A DNA stretch of 64,000 nucleotides, taken from assembly GCF_029960815.1 (NCBI RefSeq), contig NZ_JASBRE010000016.1:83342-147341 (forward strand), given 5' to 3'. Numbering within the stretch: position 1 is the first letter of the stretch; each line of letters starts with the position of its first letter. Positions 1 to 8,861 of this stretch are shown piece by piece. Made by a program: the position numbers and the translations under genes. Below the pieces are notes generated by a model. The model did not search any database and was not told where the DNA came from. It saw nothing but the letters and a program-made list of their open reading frames with translations. The DNA comes from Pseudomonas sp. AL03 (lineage in GTDB: Bacteria > Pseudomonadota > Gammaproteobacteria > Pseudomonadales > Pseudomonadaceae).

Positions 1-2
1 CG

Positions 3-2306
3 CCTCTGCTGTTGGTGCTTGATGACTACCATTTGGCACAGGGCCCGGTGCTCGATCGCTGCCTGCAATTTTTCCTCAATCACCTGCCCGACGGCTTGCT
101 GGTCATGGTCACCAGTCGGCAGCGGCCGGACTGGCATCTGGCGCGTCTGCGGCTGTCACGGCAACTGCTCGAGTTGAATGAACAGGACTTGCGCCTGACT
201 CACGATGAAGCCTTGACCCTGCTTGATCGCCACAGCAGTTCCTTGCGCGGCGAAGCGCTGGAGAGCCTCATCCAGCGCAGCGAAGGTTGGGTCGCCGGAC
301 TGCGTTTCTGGCTGCTGGCGGCGTCCGAAGCGGGCACCCAGGGTGCTTTGCCGCAGACGCTGCATGGCGGGGAAGGGCTGATCCGCGATTACCTGCTCGA
401 AGAAGTCATCGATTGTCTGCCCGCCGAGGTGCAGTCATTCCTTTACGACACCGCACCCCAGGAACGCTTTTGCAGCGAACTGTGCGACGCGGTTCGCGAA
501 GCCCATGACAGTGCCGAGATCCTGCGTTTTCTGCTGGCCCATCAGGTGTTCCTGGTGCCACTGGATGAAAACGGTCACTGGTATCGCTACCACCATTTGT
601 TTTCCGACCTGCTGCGCACCCGGCCTACCGCGCAGGCGATGATGCCGGCGGCCAGCCTGCACCTGCGCGCCTGTCGATGGTTCAATGCCCAGGGGCTCCT
701 CGATGAGGCGGTCGAGCAGGCGTTGCGTGCCGGGCACCTGGATGTCGCGGCGAACCTGGTCCAGAACCTCTCCGAAGAACAACTGCTGGCCGAACAGAAC
801 GTCGGCATGTTGCTGCGCTGGAAAATGGACTTGCCCGACAGCCTGCTGATCAGCACGCCACGGCTGATCGTGCTGTACAGCTGGGCATTGGGGCTGGCTT
901 GTCAGCTGGACGCCGCCGAGGAACTGGTCAGTCATTTAAGCCGCTTCCTGCCGGCCCCGTCAGCCACTGCGCAGAAATCCATGCTGGCGCAATGGCTGGC
1001 CCTGAGCGGAATTATCGCTCGCGGGCGCGGCAATCGCGAACTGACGTTGCTCTATTGCACCGAAGCGCAGGAGAGCCTGCCGGCCAAACGCTACGGGCAA
1101 CGCCTGATGTGCCTCTCGACCCTGTCCAACCTGGCCATTGCCGACGGCGACTTGTGGCGCGCACGCGGGTTGAACCGAGAGTCCCTGGAGTTGGCGCAAC
1201 GGGTTGGCAACCCGCTGTTCGAAGCGCTGGCCCATTACGACCGCGCTCGCGTGCTGCAAGCGCGAGGGGAAATCCTCCGTTCGCTGGATGAAGTGCGTCA
1301 GGGGCTGCAACGCCTGCAACAGTTATCCCCGCAACGGCTCTATGCGGTGCGCGCCCGACTGACCTTGTACGAGGGCTTTTTACTGGCCCTGCGCTTGCAA
1401 CCGCAAGCTGCACGGGCACGTTTGCAAGCCGGTTTGAATGAAGCACGAGCCTGTCGCGACATCAGCGTATTGATCGGTCACTGCGTGATCGCCAGGCTTG
1501 AGGGCAGCAGCGGCGAATTCGCCAAAGCCTTTGCCGAACTCGCCGAAGCCGAGCGCTTGATGCACATCTGGGACGTACCGCCGATTTACTACCTGGCGAT
1601 GATTACGCTGGTCAAATGCGAGCTCTGGCTAGCCCAGGGTCGCACCGATCTGGCCGAAGCCTGGCTCGCTCGCTTGGGCCAGACCTATAACGGCGAACAC
1701 GCTGCAGCGCCTCCGGAGTTCCATCCGCAACTGCCGCTGCATATCGAGTTGCAGCAGGCCTTGCTGGAGGTCATTCAAGGGCAGCCGATGCTGGCCGAAG
1801 GTCGATTGAATGCGTTGCTTGAGCATGGGCAGCAAACCGGCAGGCAGATGCTCTGCGTGATGGCGTTGACTCAGAAAGTGACGTTGTTGCTGGGGGGCGG
1901 GCGCGAACCCGAAGCCCGCAAAGCGCTGGCTCAAGCCCTGGAGGCGGCGGCCGGTGGGGTGCTGCAACCGTTTGACGGGTTGTTGGCTGTACACCCGGAC
2001 TGGCTGCGTAACCAACTTCAACTCGGTGTGCCGACTCCCGTTTCATTGAGCCTTTCAGAAAAACTTCCGGCAGTGACAGCCCGTCCCGCAGCGGAGTCAT
2101 CCGCCACGGCGGAACAACTCAGTGCGCGGGAAATGGCCGTCCTGCGACTGATCGCCCAGGGCTGTTCGAATCAGGAAATCAGCGATCAACTGTTTATTTC
2201 GCTGCACACGGTGAAAACCCATGCCAGCCATATCAACAGCAAGCTTGGGGTGGAGCGGCGTACGCAGGCGGTGGCGCGGGCGAAGGAGCTGGGGGTGTTG
2301 GGGTAG
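3..2306 (+). CDS. LuxR-family (MalT-like) transcriptional regulator, 5' end outside window
   Basis: About 767 residues of a large ATP-dependent activator are visible; the gene enters the window already open. The first visible residues, PLLLVLDDYH, match the Walker B region of the MalT/STAND ATPase, so the missing part should carry Walker A and little else. The middle (about residues 200-690) is helical and Leu/Ala-rich, as in the TPR-like sensor region of this family. The last 65 residues are a LuxR-type helix-turn-helix (LSAREMAVLRLIAQG... SLHTVKTH). Such proteins bind an inducer through the repeats and ATP through the NTPase, then activate nearby promoters. The inducer cannot be read from sequence. 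It ends 86 bases before the next gene. Confidence 0.9.
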   Translation, partial: PLLLVLDDYHLAQGPVLDRCLQFFLNHLPDGLLVMVTSRQRPDWHLARLRLSRQLLELNEQDLRLTHDEALTLLDRHSSSLRGEALESLIQRSEGWVAGLRFWLLAASEAGTQGALPQTLHGGEGLIRDYLLEEVIDCLPAEVQSFLYDTAPQERFCSELCDAVREAHDSAEILRFLLAHQVFLVPLDENGHWYRYHHLFSDLLRTRPTAQAMMPAASLHLRACRWFNAQGLLDEAVEQALRAGHLDVAANLVQNLSEEQLLAEQNVGMLLRWKMDLPDSLLISTPRLIVLYSWALGLACQLDAAEELVSHLSRFLPAPSATAQKSMLAQWLALSGIIARGRGNRELTLLYCTEAQESLPAKRYGQRLMCLSTLSNLAIADGDLWRARGLNRESLELAQRVGNPLFEALAHYDRARVLQARGEILRSLDEVRQGLQRLQQLSPQRLYAVRARLTLYEGFLLALRLQPQAARARLQAGLNEARACRDISVLIGHCVIARLEGSSGEFAKAFAELAEAERLMHIWDVPPIYYLAMITLVKCELWLAQGRTDLAEAWLARLGQTYNGEHAAAPPEFHPQLPLHIELQQALLEVIQGQPMLAEGRLNALLEHGQQTGRQMLCVMALTQKVTLLLGGGREPEARKALAQALEAAAGGVLQPFDGLLAVHPDWLRNQLQLGVPTPVSLSLSEKLPAVTARPAAESSATAEQLSAREMAVLRLIAQGCSNQEISDQLFISLHTVKTHASHINSKLGVERRTQAVARAKELGVLG

Positions 2307-2392
2307 CGTATTTTTTTGAAGTGCATGACCGCAAATGACTCGATGCAAATGTGTGCGAAAATTGCCCATCCCCGTTTCTCGAGCATGCCCCG

Positions 2393-3034
2393 ATGTCCCT
2401 GCAGCCCACTCTCATCCGCGAAACCTTCCCCGTCGGCCCTCTCCAGTGCAACTGCACGATCATCGGCGATCCGATCACCAAAAAGGCCATCGTGGTCGAT
2501 CCTGGTGGCAATCACGAATTGATCCTCGCGCGGCTCGACGCTCTGGGGCTGAAGGTGGTCAGCATCATTCACACCCACGCGCACCTCGATCACTTCCTGG
2601 CTTCCGGTCAGTTGAAGGAGAAAACCGGTGCAACCCTGCATTTGCATAAAGAAGATCAATTTCTCTGGGACAACCTGGAGATGCAGTGCCAGATGTTCGG
2701 TGTGCCTTACACGCCGGTGCCGTCGCCGGATCGCTGGTTGGCCGATGATGAAGAACTGGCGTGCGGTTGCGGCGTAGCGTTGCATACGCCGGGTCATACG
2801 CCGGGCTCCATGAGCTTTTGGTTTTCAGAGGCTAAGCTGCTGATTGCCGGTGACACGTTGTTTCGTCGCGGGGTAGGGCGCACGGATTTGTGGGGTGGCG
2901 ATCAGGCGACCATCGTGCGGTCGATCAAGCAGCGGCTGTACACCCTCGATGAAGAGGCGACGGTGGTAACCGGGCATGGTCCGGACACGCGTCTGGGCGA
3001 CGAAATGCGCGAGAACCCTTTTGTGCGGGCCTGA
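2393..3034 (+). CDS. MBL-fold metallo-hydrolase (glyoxalase II-like)
   Basis: 213 residues. The metallo-beta-lactamase metal ligands are complete: THAHLDH at 61-67, H135 in HTPGHTPGS, D154 in GDTLF and H195 in TGHGPDT. Length and the C-terminal TGHGP motif fit the small YcbL/GloB-like hydrolases that act on thioesters such as hydroxyacylglutathione. I chose the ATG at 2393 because the conserved domain begins right after it; an in-frame ATG 42 bases upstream would add a Cys/Pro-rich leader with no similarity to the family. No strong ribosome site is visible. Probably monocistronic. Exact substrate unknown. Confidence 0.85.
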   Translation: MSLQPTLIRETFPVGPLQCNCTIIGDPITKKAIVVDPGGNHELILARLDALGLKVVSIIHTHAHLDHFLASGQLKEKTGATLHLHKEDQFLWDNLEMQCQMFGVPYTPVPSPDRWLADDEELACGCGVALHTPGHTPGSMSFWFSEAKLLIAGDTLFRRGVGRTDLWGGDQATIVRSIKQRLYTLDEEATVVTGHGPDTRLGDEMRENPFVRA

Positions 3035-3151
3035 TTTCTGCTGTTGGGAGGACGCGTCGCGGAATTTTTTTCATCCACAATGATCCAACGCCCGCAAAGG
3101 TTTAATGCCTTGGTCCGTTGCACCACAGAATGCAAAAATCAGGAGCTCTTC

Positions 3152-3868
3152 ATGTTCACCAAGCGTCGTTTGATTATTGTCGCTACTGCCGTGGCCTTGT
3201 TGTCTGGCTGCGCCTCGCCTAACCCTTACGACAATCAGGGTCAGGCCGACGGTGGCTCCACGGGCATGAGTAAAACCGCCAAATACGGCGGCCTCGGCGC
3301 TCTGGCCGGTGCGTTGGCCGGTGCCGCCATCGGTCACGACAACCGTGGCAAGGGCGCGCTGATTGGCGCCGCGGTGGTCGGTGCTTCCGCCGCCGGTTAC
3401 GGGTATTACGCCGACCAGCAGGAGAAGAAGCTGCGCGCCAGCATGGCCAACACCGGGGTAGAGGTGCAGCGCCAGGGCGATCAGATCAAACTGATCATGC
3501 CGGGCAACATCACCTTCGCTACCGATTCGGCGAACATCGCGTCGAGTTTCTACCAGCCGCTGAACAATCTGGCAGGCTCGCTCAAGGAGTTCAGTCAGAA
3601 CCAGATCGAGATCGTCGGTTTCACCGACAGCACCGGCAGCCGCCAGCACAACATGGACCTGTCCCAGCGTCGTGCCCAGAGCGTGGCGACCTACCTGACG
3701 TCGCAAGGCGTGAGCGGTGCCAACCTGTCGGCTCGCGGTGCCGGGCCGGATAACCCGATTGCCAGCAACGGCGACGTCAATGGCCGGGCGCAGAACCGTC
3801 GGGTCGAGGTCAACCTGAAGGCGATTCCGGGCCAGCAGTATCAGCAACCGACTCAGCAGTACCAGTAA
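3152..3868 (+). CDS. OmpA-family lipoprotein (YiaD-like) with glycine zipper
   Basis: 238 residues. An N-terminal lipoprotein signal ends in the lipobox LLSGC with acylated Cys20. A glycine/alanine-rich zipper spans about 46-85 (GGLGALAGALAGAAIG), and an OmpA C-terminal peptidoglycan-binding domain covers about 117-225, including LSQRRAQSVATYL and the NRRVEV end. It should sit in the outer membrane and tether it to peptidoglycan. The tail is Gln/Tyr-rich (QQYQQPTQQYQ). The ATG at 3152 follows an AGGAGC ribosome site by 5 bases and starts the signal peptide directly; the longer reading upstream has no such site. Confidence 0.9.
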   Translation: MFTKRRLIIVATAVALLSGCASPNPYDNQGQADGGSTGMSKTAKYGGLGALAGALAGAAIGHDNRGKGALIGAAVVGASAAGYGYYADQQEKKLRASMANTGVEVQRQGDQIKLIMPGNITFATDSANIASSFYQPLNNLAGSLKEFSQNQIEIVGFTDSTGSRQHNMDLSQRRAQSVATYLTSQGVSGANLSARGAGPDNPIASNGDVNGRAQNRRVEVNLKAIPGQQYQQPTQQYQ

Positions 3869-3891
3869 CAGCCTGACTGAACCCCAGGCGT

Positions 3892-3935
3892 AAAAAAGCC
3901 CGCCCGATCCTCAACAGATCGGGCGGGTTTTTTTG
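3892..3935. terminator. Bidirectional rho-independent terminator
   Basis: A GC-rich stem (GCCCGCCCGATC / GATCGGGCGGG) with a 7-base loop is flanked by an A-tract on the left and eight Ts on the right. It lies between the convergent OmpA-type lipoprotein gene and zapG, so it can serve both. Confidence 0.9.
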
Positions 3936-3952
3936 TATCGCGCGAAACCTGA

Positions 3953-4387
3953 TTACTTTTTCAGGCCGTAATGCTCATCGAGCATGCCCGGCGCGTTCGG
4001 GGCTTTGGGGGCGTAATCACGAGGCGGCTCCTGATTGCGCGGCGGCGTCAGACGTTCCCGTGGGGCCACTGACGCATCGGCGTGCAGGGAGGCCAGCAAG
4101 CGTTGACGAGTCTGCTCGTCCAGGGCCAGGCGGTTGGCACCCTCGGCGAGATGATCCTGCACTTCCTGATAGCTCTGAGTCAGCTTCTTGACCAGGGTTG
4201 CAGTGCTGTTGAAGTGGGTGACCACCTCGTTCTGATAACTGTCGAAACGTTCCTGAACGTCATCCAGCTGACGTTGTGTGCTGCTGGGAGCGGCATTCGG
4301 CACCAGGCGAGCGATCAGGAATCCAATGGCGACACCCACAACCAGGGCAAGAGTCGGCAACAACCAAACTAAGAGCGAGTGTTCCAC
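3953..4387 (-). CDS. zapG: ZapG/YhcB family inner-membrane division-envelope protein (DUF1043)
   Basis: 144 residues. One N-terminal membrane helix (about 6-27) is followed by a cytoplasmic coiled coil (about 38-90) and a Pro-rich C-terminus (APKAPNAPGM...). This architecture and the spacing of the QLDDVQERFDSYQ region match YhcB, recently renamed ZapG, which links cell division, envelope growth and peptidoglycan synthesis. The gene is divergent from the hydrolase at 4532 and separated from the lipoprotein gene by a shared terminator. Confidence 0.85.
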   Translation of the reverse strand: MEHSLLVWLLPTLALVVGVAIGFLIARLVPNAAPSSTQRQLDDVQERFDSYQNEVVTHFNSTATLVKKLTQSYQEVQDHLAEGANRLALDEQTRQRLLASLHADASVAPRERLTPPRNQEPPRDYAPKAPNAPGMLDEHYGLKK

Positions 4388-4531
4388 GAGTCCTTCCTCT
4401 ATAAACGGCTTTGCTTTACGTTAACGGCTCGAACCTGCGCTGTATACCGCGATTCACTCGCAATAGATTGGCACAGACAATTTGCTAGACGAGTCGACCC
4501 GATTCGAGGTCACGGAGTTCCTTCCTTGCTT

Positions 4532-5176
4532 ATGCGCGAAACCCCTGTAGTGATTGATGGCCCGGTCGGCCAGTTGGAAGCCCTGTACTTAAATAACGAG
4601 AGCCTGGACAACGACCAGCCCCGCGGCCTGGCGCTGATCTGCCACCCAAACCCGGTGCAGGGCGGCACCATGCTCAACAAAGTCGTCTCGACCTTGCAGC
4701 GCACCGCGCGCGATGCCGGTTTTATTACTGTGCGCTTCAATTATCGCGGCGTCGGTGCCAGCGAAGGCACCCACGATATGGGCACGGGTGAAGTGGACGA
4801 TGCTCAAGCGGTCGCCGAATGGCTGCGGGCCAAACATCCAGATTTGCCGCTGACACTGTTCGGTTTCTCCTTCGGCGGTTTTGTTGCCGCAAGTCTCGGT
4901 GGACGCCTGGAAGCCAAGGGCGAACAACTCAAGCATTTGTTCATGGTGGCGCCAGCGGTCATGCGCCTGGGTGATCAGGATCAACTGCCGCAGCAAGGCG
5001 AGTTGACCCTGATCCAGCCGGAAACCGACGAAGTCATCGATCCGCAAGCTGTCTACGACTGGTCCGACCAACTCGAGCGCCCCCATGAGCTGCTGAAAGT
5101 GGCAGAATGCGGACACTTTTTTCATGGCAAGCTGACCGATCTCAAGGATCTGATCCTGCCGCGTCTTTCGAATTGA
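4532..5176 (+). CDS. Alpha/beta hydrolase (YfhR/COG2945-type)
   Basis: 214 residues. Nucleophile elbow GFSFGG with Ser113, acid Asp165 or Asp170 (PETDEVID) and His195 (GHFFHG) form the catalytic triad. HPNPVQGGTMLNK near the N-terminus is typical of the COG2945 hydrolases of proteobacteria. Substrate unknown. The reading frame stays open 150 bases upstream; I start at ATG 4532 because homology begins there. An alternative TTG at 4526 lies 8 bases after a GGAG and could be the real start, adding two residues. trpS follows 24 bases later, so the two are probably cotranscribed. Confidence 0.8.
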   Translation: MRETPVVIDGPVGQLEALYLNNESLDNDQPRGLALICHPNPVQGGTMLNKVVSTLQRTARDAGFITVRFNYRGVGASEGTHDMGTGEVDDAQAVAEWLRAKHPDLPLTLFGFSFGGFVAASLGGRLEAKGEQLKHLFMVAPAVMRLGDQDQLPQQGELTLIQPETDEVIDPQAVYDWSDQLERPHELLKVAECGHFFHGKLTDLKDLILPRLSN

Positions 5177-5200
5177 TTGCAGTCTGACAAGCGATTACCC

Positions 5201-6556
5201 ATGACGACTCGTACCCGTATCCTCACCGGCATCACCACCACCGGCACGCCGCACCTGGGCAACTACGCCGGCGCCATCCGCCCGGCGATCGTGGCCAGCC
5301 GTGACAGCAATGCCGATTCGTTCTACTTCCTGGCCGACTACCACGCCCTGATCAAATGCGATGACCCGCTGCGCATCCAGCGCTCGCGTCTGGAAATCGC
5401 CGCGACCTGGCTGGCCGGTGGCCTGGACGTGGACCGCGTGACTTTCTATCGCCAGTCCGACATCCCGGAAATTCCCGAGCTGACCTGGTTGCTGACCTGC
5501 GTCGCCGCCAAGGGCCTGCTCAACCGTGCCCACGCCTACAAGGCGTCGGTGGACAAGAACGTTGAAACCGGCGAAGACCCGGACGCCGGTATCACCATGG
5601 GCTTGTACAGCTACCCGGTGCTGATGGCGGCGGACATTCTGATGTTCAACGCCCATAAGGTGCCGGTCGGTCGTGACCAGATCCAGCACGTGGAAATGGC
5701 CCGTGACATCGGCCAGCGCTTCAACCACTTGTTCGGCCAGGGCAAAGAATTCTTCACCATGCCCGAGGCACTGATCGAAGAAAGCGTCGCGACGCTGCCA
5801 GGCCTCGACGGTCGAAAGATGTCGAAGAGCTACGACAACACCATTCCGTTGTTCAGCAGCGCCAAGGAAATGAAGGACGCGATTTCGCGAATCGTTACTG
5901 ACTCCCGCGCGCCGGGCGAGGCGAAAGATCCGGACAATTCGCACCTGTTCACCCTGTTCCAGGCATTCGCCACGGGGGCGCAGGCCGACGAATTCCGCAG
6001 CGAACTGCTGCAGGGTCTGGGTTGGGGCGAGGCGAAGAATCGTCTGTTCCAGCTGCTGGACAACGAATTGGGTGAGTCCCGCGAGCGATATCACCAGCTG
6101 ATTGAACGCCCGGCAGACCTGGAAGACATGCTGCAAATCGGCGCCCAAAAGGCTCGCTCGGTGGCGACACCGTTCCTACACGAACTGCGTGAAGCGGTTG
6201 GCTTGCGCTCTTTCGTCGCTCAGACCCAAGTCGCGGCCACCACCAAGAAGAAAACCGCGAAAGCCGCGCGTTTTGTCAGCTTCCGCGAAGAAGACAGCAG
6301 TTTCCGTTTCCGTCTGCTGGCGGCCGATGGCGAGCAGCTGCTGTTGTCGCGCAACTTCGCCGACGGCAAAACCGCAGGTCAAGTGACCAAGCAGTTGCAA
6401 TCGGGTCAGCCGTTGGATGTGCGCAGTGAAGACCGCAGTTTCAGCGTCTGGCTGGAAGGCGAGTGCGTGGCCGACAGCCCGACGTTTGCTGACGACACCG
6501 CTCGCGACGTCGCCATCGACACCTTGCGGGTTGCCCTGACGCCGGTTCAGGAATAA
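5201..6556 (+). CDS. trpS: Tryptophanyl-tRNA synthetase with C-terminal extension
   Basis: 451 residues. Class I synthetase that charges tRNA-Trp. The HIGH-equivalent is TPHLGNYAGA (residues 16-25), the KMSKS loop is GRKMSKSYDN near residue 205, and the tRNA/Trp pocket segments are intact. The catalytic core ends near residue 340. About 110 further residues follow a Lys/Ala linker (TKKKTAKAARF) and read FRFRLLAADGEQLLLSR..., a small beta-rich module absent from the roughly 334-residue E. coli enzyme. The added module resembles DUF1508/YegP repeats by eye. Start chosen at ATG 5201 by homology; a longer frame opens at 5177. Confidence 0.93.
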   Translation: MTTRTRILTGITTTGTPHLGNYAGAIRPAIVASRDSNADSFYFLADYHALIKCDDPLRIQRSRLEIAATWLAGGLDVDRVTFYRQSDIPEIPELTWLLTCVAAKGLLNRAHAYKASVDKNVETGEDPDAGITMGLYSYPVLMAADILMFNAHKVPVGRDQIQHVEMARDIGQRFNHLFGQGKEFFTMPEALIEESVATLPGLDGRKMSKSYDNTIPLFSSAKEMKDAISRIVTDSRAPGEAKDPDNSHLFTLFQAFATGAQADEFRSELLQGLGWGEAKNRLFQLLDNELGESRERYHQLIERPADLEDMLQIGAQKARSVATPFLHELREAVGLRSFVAQTQVAATTKKKTAKAARFVSFREEDSSFRFRLLAADGEQLLLSRNFADGKTAGQVTKQLQSGQPLDVRSEDRSFSVWLEGECVADSPTFADDTARDVAIDTLRVALTPVQE

Positions 6557-6595
6557 TCAACGGCTCGGTCCGACCAAGGGCCGATTGCCATTCCC

Positions 6596-6627
6596 ACGGG
6601 CCATCGCTACAGTGACGGCCCGTTTTT
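6596..6627 (+). terminator. Rho-independent terminator after trpS
   Basis: A 7-bp stem ACGGGCC / GGCCCGT with a 14-base loop runs into five Ts. It lies 40 bases after trpS and 20 before zapE. Confidence 0.65.
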
Positions 6628-6646
6628 GTTGCCTTGCTAACGAATT

Positions 6647-7741
6647 ATGACGCCCCTAGAACGATATCAAGCTGATCTGAAACGCCCGGAATTCTTCCAT
6701 GACGCTTCGCAGGAAACTGCGGTGCGTCATTTGCAGCGCCTATACGACGATCTGGTCGCGGCCTCGCACAGCAAACCGGGTCTGTTCGGCAAACTGTTTG
6801 GCAAGAAAGACGCAACGCCGGTCAAGGGTCTGTACTTCTGGGGTGGCGTCGGTCGCGGCAAGACCTATCTGGTCGACACTTTCTTCGAAGCGCTGCCGTT
6901 CAAGGAAAAGGTCCGCACTCACTTCCACCGCTTCATGAAGCGCGTGCACGAAGAGATGAAGACCCTCAGCGGCGAAAAAAACCCGCTGACCATCATTGCC
7001 AAGCGCTTCTCCGACGAAGCCCGGGTGATTTGTTTCGATGAGTTCTTCGTGTCCGATATCACCGACGCGATGATCCTCGGCACGCTGATGGAAGAGTTGT
7101 TCAAGAACGGCGTGACCCTGGTCGCGACCTCGAACATCGTGCCGGACGGTCTGTACAAGGACGGCTTGCAACGTGCGCGCTTCCTGCCGGCCATTGCGCT
7201 GATCAAGCAGAACACCGACATCGTCAATGTCGACAGCGGCGTCGATTATCGTCTGCGCCACCTTGAACAAGCGGAGCTGTTTCACTTCCCGCTCGACGAT
7301 GAATCCCACGAAAGTTTGCGCAAGAGCTTCCGCGCCCTGACGCCGGAATGCACGGCAGCCATCGAAAACGACGTGCTGATGATCGAGAACCGCGAAATCC
7401 GTGCCCTGCGCACCTGCGATGACGTGGCCTGGTTCGACTTCCGCGAACTCTGCGATGGCCCGCGCAGCCAGAACGATTACATCGAGCTGGGCAAGATCTT
7501 CCACGCCGTGTTGCTCAGCGGTGTCGAGCAGATGAGCGTCACCACCGACGACATCGCCCGACGCTTTATCAACATGGTCGACGAGTTCTACGACCGCAAC
7601 GTGAAGCTGATCATTTCCGCTGAAGTCGAGCTCAAGGATCTGTACACCGGCGGTCGCCTGAACTTTGAGTTCCAGCGCACCCTCAGCCGTCTGTTGGAAA
7701 TGCAGTCTCACGAATTCCTGTCCCGGGCGCACCGGCCGTAG
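6647..7741 (+). CDS. zapE: Cell division protein ZapE (AFG1-like ATPase)
   Basis: 364 residues, the usual family length. Walker A is GGVGRGKT (66-73) and Walker B is VICFDEFFV with D131/E132; the HFHRFM segment after Walker A is characteristic of AFG1/ZapE. ZapE is a cytoplasmic ATPase that associates with the Z-ring and affects its stability, mainly under stress or low oxygen. In other pseudomonads it lies just upstream of rplM-rpsI; here about 9 kb of other genes separate them. Confidence 0.93.
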   Translation: MTPLERYQADLKRPEFFHDASQETAVRHLQRLYDDLVAASHSKPGLFGKLFGKKDATPVKGLYFWGGVGRGKTYLVDTFFEALPFKEKVRTHFHRFMKRVHEEMKTLSGEKNPLTIIAKRFSDEARVICFDEFFVSDITDAMILGTLMEELFKNGVTLVATSNIVPDGLYKDGLQRARFLPAIALIKQNTDIVNVDSGVDYRLRHLEQAELFHFPLDDESHESLRKSFRALTPECTAAIENDVLMIENREIRALRTCDDVAWFDFRELCDGPRSQNDYIELGKIFHAVLLSGVEQMSVTTDDIARRFINMVDEFYDRNVKLIISAEVELKDLYTGGRLNFEFQRTLSRLLEMQSHEFLSRAHRP

Positions 7742-7757
7742 GATATTTTGAAAAATG

Positions 7758-7788
7758 AAAAAGGGCCTGCATTGCAGGCCCTTTTTTT
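7758..7788. terminator. Bidirectional terminator between zapE and the asparaginase gene
   Basis: GGGCCTGC / GCAGGCCC stem with a 3-base loop, A-tract on the left and seven Ts on the right, placed between two convergent genes. Confidence 0.92.
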
Positions 7789-7802
7789 GGGTGCGCTGTG
7801 TG

Positions 7803-8783
7803 TCAGTTTTGAACGAGAAAGCGTGCCAGTTCATCTTGTCGCTGGCAGCCGACGAGCAGCCACAGCAGGATTCGGGCTTTGCGTGGACAGAGAAATCCAG
7901 CCATCAATGCACCTTTGCTGATCAGGTCCATCTCGCTGCCAGTAAATCCGTAGGTCGATTGAGCCGTGGAGCCGGAACCTGTCCGGGTCGCAACGATGAC
8001 AGGGATTTTTCTGGCGATGGTTTCAATGACTTCCACCCAGCTCGCGCCAACGTGTCCTGCACCGAAACCCGCAATCACCAGCCCGTCGTAACCCAGTTCG
8101 AGGATGTTCTCGATTAACAGGGTATCGGCGCAAAGCGACGCTTCCAGCAGGGCAATCTTCTGTGTGGTCAGCTGTGGCAACGGCAGGATCCTGCGCCGGC
8201 CTGGCAGGCGCAGATAGTTGACGGTGTTTTCCATCAGCATGCCGGCAGGACCAACGACGGGGGAGGAAAACGCCTGCAATGCCAATGAGTCGGTTTTGCG
8301 GACGGCGTTCGCTGAATGAATCTGTCCGTTCATCACCACGTGAACGCCTCGTTGACGGCTGCTTTCAGCCAGTGCAACCCGGCAAGCATCCAGCAGATTC
8401 GCCGGACCATCGGCCCCTGCCTGGGCTGCCGAACGCATGGCGCCGGTCAGGACCAATGGCTCGTCGTGGTCCCACAAATAGTCAAAAAATGTGGCGGTTT
8501 CCTCGAGGGTGTCCGTGCCTTGAGTGATGACAACACCCACCGCACCTTGCCTGATTTGAAACTTCGCCCAGGAAAGGACGCTCAGCAAAAAGTCGAAATC
8601 CAGCGAGGCACTGGGCAACAGTCCGAGCGTTTCTACGGTGACCCGTGCCAAGGTCGCCAACTCTGGCACCGAGGCCAGCAGGGTTTCGCCGCTGACGGTC
8701 GGGATTACCCCTTCGCCGGCGTTCCTGGCTTGCATGCTCACGGTGCCGCCGAGCGCCGCGATGGCCAGTTTGGGCAGGTCCAT
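7803..8783 (-). CDS. L-asparaginase-type amidohydrolase
   Basis: 326 residues. Both threonine signatures of the bacterial asparaginase/glutaminase family are present: GGT with Thr14 near the N-terminus and QGTDTLEETA with Thr90-Asp91. Lys163 lies in the expected position (RKTDS). No signal peptide is visible, so it looks cytoplasmic, as in type I enzymes. It is the last gene of a minus-strand cluster with a monooxygenase, an amidase and a membrane protein, which suggests it hydrolyses an amide made or imported by that cluster rather than only asparagine (inference). ATG 8783 chosen because the domain begins there; the frame is open a further 66 bases. Confidence 0.88.
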   Translation of the reverse strand: MDLPKLAIAALGGTVSMQARNAGEGVIPTVSGETLLASVPELATLARVTVETLGLLPSASLDFDFLLSVLSWAKFQIRQGAVGVVITQGTDTLEETATFFDYLWDHDEPLVLTGAMRSAAQAGADGPANLLDACRVALAESSRQRGVHVVMNGQIHSANAVRKTDSLALQAFSSPVVGPAGMLMENTVNYLRLPGRRRILPLPQLTTQKIALLEASLCADTLLIENILELGYDGLVIAGFGAGHVGASWVEVIETIARKIPVIVATRTGSGSTAQSTYGFTGSEMDLISKGALMAGFLCPRKARILLWLLVGCQRQDELARFLVQN

Positions 8784-8861
8784 GTGATACCTCATTTGCG
8801 TGTGATGAAAAGTGGCTGTATCCGGATTTGAGACCGTGATACAGCCCAATCGCGACGTTCG

